From Gammaproteobacteria bacterium (lineage in GTDB: Bacteria > Pseudomonadota > Gammaproteobacteria > HK1), in assembly GCA_022824305.1 (NCBI GenBank), contig JAJEAD010000080.1, positions 1-64,000 on the forward strand: a stretch of DNA of 64,000 nucleotides, in the 5' to 3' direction. Shown here piece by piece: positions 57,053 through 64,000 of the stretch. The notes beneath the pieces are model-generated. The model had not been told where the DNA came from. It saw only the letters and a list, made by a program, of their open reading frames with translations, and did no database searches. The position numbers and the translations under genes were made by a program. Position 1 is the stretch's first letter. Each line of letters begins with the position of its first letter.

Positions 57053-57835
57053 TCAGCTCGTTCCGGCCACTTCCTCCTCCTCGTCGTCTTCCGAGCGCAC
57101 GTAGGCCTTGGCGAAAATCAGGCCGAGCTCGAAGAGCGCCCACATCGGAAGGGCGAGGAGGGTCTGGGAAATCATGTCGGGCGGGGTCAGGAGCATGCCG
57201 AACACGAAGGCGCCCACGATCACGTAGGGGCGCTTGGACCGCAGCGACTTGACGCTGGTGAAGCCGGTCCAGACGAGAAGGATGGTCGCGATCGGGACCT
57301 CGAATGCGAGTCCGAACGCGAAGAAGATCTTTAGCACGAAGTCCAGGTAGGCGCTGATGTCGGTCATGATCGCGACCCCGTCGGGTGCGACCATGTGAAA
57401 GAAGGCGAACATCAGGGGGAAGACCACGTAATACGCGAACGCCATCCCCAGGTAGAAGAGCAGGCTGCTCGTGACCATCAGGGGAAAGACCAAGCGCTGC
57501 TCCTTCTTGTACAGGCCCGGCGCGACGAAGGCCCAGAGGTGGTACAGGGCCATCGGCATCGAGATGAACACCGCCACCACGAGCGCGAGCTTGAAGGGGG
57601 TGAGAAAGGGTGACGCGACCTGGGTCGCGATCATGCTGGTGCCCTCCGGCAGGTGGGCGAGCAGCGGGGTCGCGAGGAAGTGGTAGAGATCGTTCGCGAA
57701 GGGGAAGAGGATGAGCAGGAACACCAGGATGGTGAGGACCACCCGCAGCAGGCGGTTCCGAAGCTCGACGAGGTGCTCGACGAAGGTCATCTCCGTCATG
57801 TGACTCTCGTCGTTTTTCCGGTCCTCGTCGCTCAT
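57053..57835 (-). CDS. tatC: Sec-independent protein translocase subunit TatC
   Basis: 260 residues. The family start FVEHLVELRNRLLR, six membrane segments, the FYLGMAFAYYVVFPLMFAF region and SKRPYVIVGAFVFGMLLTPPDMISQ are diagnostic. It is the twin-arginine signal receptor. An acidic tail (SEDDEEEEV) is unusual but harmless. Family similarity begins at the internal MTEMTF, so the first 12 residues are variable. Follows tatB by 35 bp. Confidence 0.96.
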   Translation of the reverse strand: MSDEDRKNDESHMTEMTFVEHLVELRNRLLRVVLTILVFLLILFPFANDLYHFLATPLLAHLPEGTSMIATQVASPFLTPFKLALVVAVFISMPMALYHLWAFVAPGLYKKEQRLVFPLMVTSSLLFYLGMAFAYYVVFPLMFAFFHMVAPDGVAIMTDISAYLDFVLKIFFAFGLAFEVPIATILLVWTGFTSVKSLRSKRPYVIVGAFVFGMLLTPPDMISQTLLALPMWALFELGLIFAKAYVRSEDDEEEEVAGTS

Positions 57836-57870
57836 TCCGTTGGGTCGTGTCGTCTCGCGGTTCGGCTGCG

Positions 57871-58500
57871 TCAGCCCGTCTCCCGGGCCACGGCAGCACT
57901 CCTCGTTTCATCGTCGGCCGTCTGCGAAGGCGCTTCGACACGCTCTCCCGCTTCCGCCGCCGCATCTTGCGGGGCGGTGACGGCCTCCTCCACCGGATCC
58001 GGCTCGTTCCCTTCGCGACGCTCCGCTTCCGCGCCCGAGTCGGGGCCGGGATCCGGGGCCTTCGCGGCGGATTCCGGCGTTGCGGAAGCCGCGCTTCCCG
58101 CTTCCGTCGCGGCGGCGCCGGCGGCAGGGGTCGCGGGCGCGTCGGCGGGCGCCGCCGCGGCGTCCCCCTTCCCGGAGGCGCCCGACGATTTCGGGGCGGT
58201 GTCCGCCGTTCCGGATTCAGGGCTCAGGTCCTTCTCGAGCTTCTTCTCCTCCTCCTTGATGGTCTTCTCGGTATCCTTGATTGCCTGCTTGAGCTCCTGA
58301 GCCGGCTTGTTCACGAGCTCACGGATCTCGTCCGCCCTGACCTCCCGCTCGATGTCGGCGCGGACCTGGGCCACGTAGCGGCGCAGGCGCCCTACCCAGA
58401 GTCCGATTTCACGCGCGACCCGGGGCAGGCGCTCCGGTCCGATGACGAGCAGGCCGATGACCGCGATGAGGGTGACCTCGGTGAAGCCGATGTCGAACAT
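57871..58500 (-). CDS. tatB: Sec-independent protein translocase subunit TatB
   Basis: 209 residues. The N-terminus MFDIGFTEVTLIAVIGLLVI, with Glu in the membrane helix and the GPERLP hinge, is TatB rather than TatA. An amphipathic helix and coiled coil follow, then a long Ala/Pro/Glu-rich tail of low complexity. It links TatC to TatA during folded-protein export. Confidence 0.93.
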   Translation of the reverse strand: MFDIGFTEVTLIAVIGLLVIGPERLPRVAREIGLWVGRLRRYVAQVRADIEREVRADEIRELVNKPAQELKQAIKDTEKTIKEEEKKLEKDLSPESGTADTAPKSSGASGKGDAAAAPADAPATPAAGAAATEAGSAASATPESAAKAPDPGPDSGAEAERREGNEPDPVEEAVTAPQDAAAEAGERVEAPSQTADDETRSAAVARETG

Positions 58501-58662
58501 GCGCGGCGACGCTCAATCGCAGACCGTGCCGCGGTTGACAGCGTGATTACGGGCACGGTGAGGCGTTCTCGGAGGTGAATGCATCGCTAGCGCATATTGG
58601 CGAACCCGGACCGCGAAGGGAGTCCGGTTGCGGCGCCCGGCGTCGGGAAGGCGGGTGCGCCT

Positions 58663-58896
58663 TCAGGACGAGGCGCGGTCCTGCTCCCGGTTTGCAACTT
58701 CTCCCTCGATGACGCCTTCGTCGGCCTGCTCGAGCTTCGCAGCCTCGTCCGCTTCGTCGGTACCCTGCTTCACCGCGCTGCGGAAACCCTTCACCGCTCC
58801 CCCGAGATCGGAGCCGAGATTGCGCAGTTTCTTCGTTCCGAACAGCAACATCACGATGACCAGGACGATCAGGAGTTGCCAGATGCTTATGCCCAT
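58663..58896 (-). CDS. tatA: Sec-independent protein translocase subunit TatA
   Basis: 77 residues beginning [38 protein letters not shown], a short membrane helix, the FGTKKL hinge and an amphipathic helix, then an acidic tail. It forms the export pore. 162 bp separate it from tatB; hisE, which often precedes tatA, is absent. Confidence 0.95.
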   Translation of the reverse strand: MGISIWQLLIVLVIVMLLFGTKKLRNLGSDLGGAVKGFRSAVKQGTDEADEAAKLEQADEGVIEGEVANREQDRASS

Positions 58897-59213
58897 TCGT
58901 GTTCTCCGTCTGGTTCCACCGGGGCGGGACCGTCGTGCATGATGGGCGCAATGTAGCCGAAATCGCCGCCAGCAACTATGTACGCCCCTGTCCGGAAGGC
59001 CGGGCCGGTGGCAACCGCCGTCGAGGGACGGACTTCCCGCCGCGCCACCGCGGGTCTCGGGAAGACCCGCCGCGCATCGCCAGAGAAGCCCCTTCGGGCC
59101 CTCGCCGGGGCTCGAGTGAGCCTTCCGTTTCCGAGGACGGCGCCTTGACCCGCACCGGAACGCCCGCGACACTTGATCGGGCAATCACTGTGAATCGACC
59201 TTCGAGGGCCCCG
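58897..59213. other. Divergent region between tatA and the reductase gene
   Basis: 317 bp with no supported gene apart from a possible in-frame upstream start (GTG at 59190) for the next CDS. It should hold both promoters; I cannot pick out convincing boxes. Confidence 0.4.
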
Positions 59214-60161
59214 GTGCGACGCATCTCCATTCTCGGCGGCACCGGCTTCATCGGAAGCTGCCTCGTATCCGCCCTTACCCACCGCGGATATCGAACCCGG
59301 GTCTTCACGAGGCGCCGCGAGCGCAACCGTCACCTGCTGGTGGTACCGGAGTGCGAGCTCGTCGAGCTGGACGTGTTCTCCGACGAGGCGCTTGCGGCGG
59401 GGCTGGCGGATTGCGAGGCCGCGATCAATCTCGTCGGGATCCTGAACGCCCGCGGCCGCAGTTTCCACGATGCCCACGTCACGCTCGCGGAGAAGTTGGT
59501 GAACGCCTGCCGTGCGCAGGGCGTGACCCGGCTGCTGCACATGTGCGCGCTCCGGGCGAACGGGGCCGGCCCGAGCGAGTACCTCGCCACCAAGGCGGAG
59601 GGCGAAGCGCGGGTGATGCGCGGCGCCGGCGATGTGGTGAGCGCCACGAGCCTGAGGCCCTCGGTGGTTTTCGGCCCCGGCGATTCGTTCTTCAACCGCT
59701 TCTCCACCCTGCTCGCGATGAGCCCCGGGTTCATTCCGCTCGCCTGTCCGCATTCGAAGTTCGCCCCGGTGTACGTGGGCGACGTGGTAGAGGCATTCGT
59801 GCGCTGCCTCGAGGACGAATCGACGGCAGGAAAGCGCTTCGAGCTCGCGGGACCGAAGGTCTACACGCTTCGGCAGATCGTCGAGTACACGGCCGAGGTC
59901 TCGGGATTGCGCCGGAGGGTGGTGGGCCTCGGCGACGGACTCTCGCGGCTCCAGGCCGGTGTCCTCGGCCTGTTTCCCAGTCCGCCTCTGTCGATCGACA
60001 ACTACCTCTCCCTTCAGATCGACTCGGTGCTGACGGGACCCAACGGCCTGGAGACGCTCGGCATCGTGCCCACCGAGGTCGAGCGGATCGTTCCCACCTA
60101 CCTCGGCGTGCGCAACCGGGCCGGGCGCTACCGGGATTTTCGCGCCACCGCCGGGCGGTGA
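59214..60161 (+). CDS. NAD(P)-binding atypical SDR, complex I NDUFA9-like
   Basis: 315 residues from the GTG at 59214, which has GAGGG upstream; a GTG at 59190 would add eight. The Rossmann motif ISILGGTGFIGSCLVSAL opens the protein, followed by INLVGILNARGRSFHDAHV, LRPSVVFGPGDSFFNRFS and PVYVGDVVEAFVRCLED, typical of NDUFA9-type reductase-like proteins that bind nucleotide as assembly or quinone-related factors. The catalytic YxxxK reads YLATK. Actual activity unknown. Confidence 0.85.
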   Translation: MRRISILGGTGFIGSCLVSALTHRGYRTRVFTRRRERNRHLLVVPECELVELDVFSDEALAAGLADCEAAINLVGILNARGRSFHDAHVTLAEKLVNACRAQGVTRLLHMCALRANGAGPSEYLATKAEGEARVMRGAGDVVSATSLRPSVVFGPGDSFFNRFSTLLAMSPGFIPLACPHSKFAPVYVGDVVEAFVRCLEDESTAGKRFELAGPKVYTLRQIVEYTAEVSGLRRRVVGLGDGLSRLQAGVLGLFPSPPLSIDNYLSLQIDSVLTGPNGLETLGIVPTEVERIVPTYLGVRNRAGRYRDFRATAGR

Positions 60162-60384
60162 TCGTATCCGGGCGACCTGCCACGGCGCGCAAGAACGCTC
60201 GGGATATCCGGCTGCCCCGGCGCTCCGGCGCCGCGCGCTCGAGGGGCGGCCCGACCCGGGAGGTCGTCGTGCCTCGACTCCTGCTCTCGCGTGAGTCGAC
60301 TTCGACCACGCGCACTTCCCGAAGCGGCTCAGGCCGGCTGAACGTCCGCTCTCGCGCTTTGCGGAGACGAAGCCAATCGGAGCA

Positions 60385-62193
<1,809 letters not shown>

Positions 62194-62194
62194 C

Positions 62195-62263
62195 GGGAGG
62201 CTCCATCGGAGCATCGGTCGGGTCGTCCCCCGGTAGGCATCCGACTGTCGGGCTGAGCCTCCC
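62195..62263. repeat. Inverted repeat after recQ
   Basis: GGGAGGCTC (62195-62203) faces GAGCCTCCC (62255-62263) with a 51-base loop, beginning right after the recQ stop. It could be a long-loop terminator or the edge of an insertion at the start of the decayed region. Confidence 0.4.
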
Positions 62264-62324
62264 AGGTGGACAGACGCCGAGGCTCGCGAACTGTCTCCCC
62301 GGGCACGCGCAATTGCGGTCGGAC

Positions 62325-62648
62325 AGTTCCTCCTGGTCAACCAGGTCGGGAGGGTACTTTCGGCTGGCCGGAACGATCACGAGCCGGCGGTCCAGGTTCG
62401 TCAAACCTCCGAAACCGATGGACCAGCGGTCCGGTGATCCGATCCCACGGTATCTCCCGCAATATCAACCGCGTCGGTTCTGTGATCCGAGTCGCCGCTT
62501 CGCCGACGATCTCGATGTCCTTGACGAGCGCAAGAACCAGTTGGCGATCATTGTCCAGATCGCCGCGTGTCCGGCCCTGCGCAAAAGACATTGCCTCGCG
62601 TGCAGCGTCCAGCATGTGCCGCAGCCGGATTGCGTCATCCTTGCGCAT
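62325..62648 (-). pseudogene. HepT-like HEPN (DUF86) toxin, frameshifted
   Basis: The first ~70 residues are a good DUF86/HEPN start (RLRHMLDAAREAMSFAQGR, LALVKDIEIVGEAATRI, IPWDRITG). The catalytic RX4-6H segment is damaged: the arginine-bearing codons appear lost, leaving GPLVH. A frameshift near 62410-62420 moves the remaining similarity (TNLDRRLVIV, PPDLVDQ) to another frame. It overlaps the antitoxin gene by 14 bases, the normal MntA-HepT layout. Toxicity is probably gone. Confidence 0.7.
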
Positions 62649-62940
62649 ACTGGACTTCTGCCGTCTCGAGGATGTCCTGGCGGAAATAGCGACTCAGGTC
62701 CTCTGGGGTCCGCAGGTCCACCTTGCGTCCATCGAACAGCGCCGATAGCTCGATCTCCATTCCGGCGATGCCCAGCAGACCGGGAGCGCAGTCCGGCGCG
62801 AACTCGACCAGCACGTCGATGTCGCTTTGGGGGCCGAAATCCCCTCGCAACGCAGAGCCGAAAATGGAGAGCCGCTGAATGCCATGCGCCCGGCAGAAGT
62901 CGGCCAGATCGGTCATCGGGACCGACAGTTGCGGGTTCAT
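62635..62940 (-). CDS. MntA-like nucleotidyltransferase (antitoxin of a MntA-HepT pair)
   Basis: 101 residues with the minimal nucleotidyltransferase motif [20 protein letters not shown], including GS and the DxD metal aspartates, and the family end [16 protein letters not shown]. Such proteins AMPylate and silence their HEPN partner. The ATG at 62940 overlaps the stop of a preceding degraded frame (ATGA). It looks intact while its partner is broken. Confidence 0.82.
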   Translation of the reverse strand: MNPQLSVPMTDLADFCRAHGIQRLSIFGSALRGDFGPQSDIDVLVEFAPDCAPGLLGIAGMEIELSALFDGRKVDLRTPEDLSRYFRQDILETAEVQYAQG

Positions 62941-63225
62941 GTCCGAAACATCCGGTTCGTGTCGATGTCGAATCCGGCGTCCTTCAATTCCTGAATCAGT
63001 CTCATCTTCCAACCGCCCGCATCATCCAGGTCAGTATAAGCGACGCCGTCGTAGTCCTAAGGCGCTTCTTCGTCGCCTTCTTGACCGCTCACGTCCGTAT
63101 CCCTGCTCGGTTGAGGATTCAATGCGAGGCCCTTGCCCTTGCCGACGAGGTGACTGAAGTTCTCCTCGACGAGTCCGCCACGATAGTGTGCGGACCAGCC
63201 GCATCCGACCCAGAGGGCTTCTCTT
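62937..63225 (-). pseudogene. Degraded reading frame of unknown family
   Basis: One frame reads EALWVGCGWSAHYRGGLVEE, ENFSHLVGKGKG, an in-frame TAG (63057-63059), then [34 protein letters not shown] and a stop overlapping the mntA-like start. Composition and continuity across the TAG look like former coding sequence. I cannot name the family; upstream continuity is lost, perhaps by a frameshift near 63230. Confidence 0.45.
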
Positions 63226-63263
63226 GCCGTACATCTCCCAAATATCGCATCGCCGGGTGAGCG

Positions 63264-63800
63264 TTAACGGTCGGATTCATTCCGTTGGAAATGCCGAACT
63301 TTGGGAGCAGGTCCGGGCTCGAGCGACCGTCGACGCTTGCGGCCCAGCCGATGGCGTCGGGGCGTCGGCCAAACAGCACGAACACCTGCCCGTCCCGATC
63401 GGGACCGGGTTGGAGACCCCCGTCGACACGCCATCCTCGTGCCGCGCCCGGTTTCAGCGCTGCCGAAGGCACGGTGATGCCGTCCACGCGTTCCCGATAC
63501 TGTTGAGCGACGCTGGCATGCGGGCCAAGTGTTGGTCCCGCCCATCAGTATCTGCCTGGGCAGATCCGGTCGATGAGACGGAATCTCGCCGATGTCGACG
63601 GCCCGGAGCGCGTCGGATCGTGGAGAGATCCTGCAGGTCGCAGATCTCCTCGTGGTGCAGGAACCCCACCCAGGCACTGTCCGGCGTGTCGCAGAAGTAG
63701 TAGGTCAGTTCACCCGAAGCGTTCCACGGACCGACAGGTAGCGATGCGTCTTCCTACGGAAAGGGAAATCGGGGATCGGCGTGACAGCAGGCGATCACGT
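63264..63800 (-). pseudogene. RES-domain toxin, interrupted by a stop and frameshifts
   Basis: Successive frames carry a RES-family protein: VIACCHADPRFPFP then TAG at the expected Leu/Trp; EDASLPVGPWNASGELTYYF, CDTPDSAWVGFLHHEEICDL; after a shift, AVDIGEIPSHRPDLPRQILM and GGTNTWPACQ; after another, DGITVPSAALKPGAARGWRV and GGLQPGPDRDGQVFVLFGRR. RES toxins deplete NAD+. At least one nonsense codon and two or three frameshifts make it non-functional unless they are sequencing errors. Confidence 0.72.
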
Positions 63801-64000
63801 TGGCGGGGACGGCGCCAGCGCGCGAGTGAGTTCGCGTACCCTTCGCGGTGCATCGTCTGCCGGCGACCATTCATCGCCGAGCGTCTGGGCAGGCGTGTTG
63901 CCGTCGAGCCCTTCGCGCGGGCGATCGAACCAGCGCCGGACTCCGATGTCGTTGTACGCGCCGGCAAGGTCGCCGACGACAAAGGCCAGGAAGTGGAGCC
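63795..64000 (-). CDS. Xre/MbcA/ParS-type antitoxin, C-terminal part (runs off the window)
   Basis: The last 68 residues are visible: FLAFVVGDLAGAYNDIGVRR, WFDRPREGLDGNTPAQTLGD, then VRELTRALAPSPPT, the toxin-binding domain of RES-partner antitoxins. The stop overlaps the GTG that would start the RES gene (GTGA), the standard operon arrangement. The N-terminal part lies beyond the contig. Confidence 0.75.
   Translation of the reverse strand, partial: LHFLAFVVGDLAGAYNDIGVRRWFDRPREGLDGNTPAQTLGDEWSPADDAPRRVRELTRALAPSPPT

Overview
The window is a GC-rich chromosomal contig, most likely from an uncultivated or little-studied gammaproteobacterium. Three blocks follow gene orders familiar from Pseudomonas and its relatives: gshB-tonB-yqgE-ruvX, yggS-proC-yggT, and coaBC-dut-algC-argB with radC and rpmBG. 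SlmA, a DUF2782 gene beside polA, tatABC and a Zur/ZnuABC locus fit the same group. I see no rRNA, tRNA, CRISPR array, phage or insertion sequence. Both ends look poor: bases 1-87 are homopolymer runs typical of an assembly edge, and the last 1.8 kb holds decayed toxin-antitoxin genes.

Layout. 0.1-4.8 kb: a tripartite tricarboxylate transporter (TTT) binding protein diverging from a kinase-like gene coupled to a malonyl-CoA-synthetase-like gene. 4.8-14.5 kb (minus): an NAD-dependent formate dehydrogenase whose NuoE and NuoF modules are fused, then PEP carboxykinase, a nitrilase-family amidase and PEP synthase, a gluconeogenic/C1 cluster. 14.6-20.3 kb: an RND pump coupled to a Dam methylase, a fatty acid desaturase and a PPOX-class flavoprotein. 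20.4-29.2 kb: polA, DUF2782, mgtE and hemC-hemD-ptsH-ptsI. 29.4-43.5 kb: housekeeping genes for glutathione, proline, pyrimidine, arginine, CoA, cell division and ribosome, including a RuvX protein fused in frame to a PyrK-like flavoprotein.

45-57 kb is the most distinctive part. Zur and ZnuABC are followed by an AT-richer stretch with two identical 23-bp Zur-box-like sites inside a tandem repeat, then a six-gene operon. It encodes a COG0701 permease with a 15-histidine loop fused to an SPFH (stomatin/HflK-like) domain, an HflC-like protein, a second HflK-like protein with an acidic tail, a periplasmic binding protein, a small membrane protein and a Na/Pi-type transporter. A 29-codon znuA relic lies at the far side of the operon. 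I read this as a candidate zinc-linked membrane system built around SPFH scaffolds; the link to zinc and the substrate are inferences.

57-62 kb: tatABC, an NDUFA9-like reductase and RecQ. 62.3-64 kb: remains of a MntA/HepT pair and a RES/Xre pair, with the MntA-type antitoxin still intact. Compact translational overlaps (ATGA, GTGA, TGATG) are common throughout, and several genes have a -10-like box so close to the start codon that leaderless transcripts are plausible.
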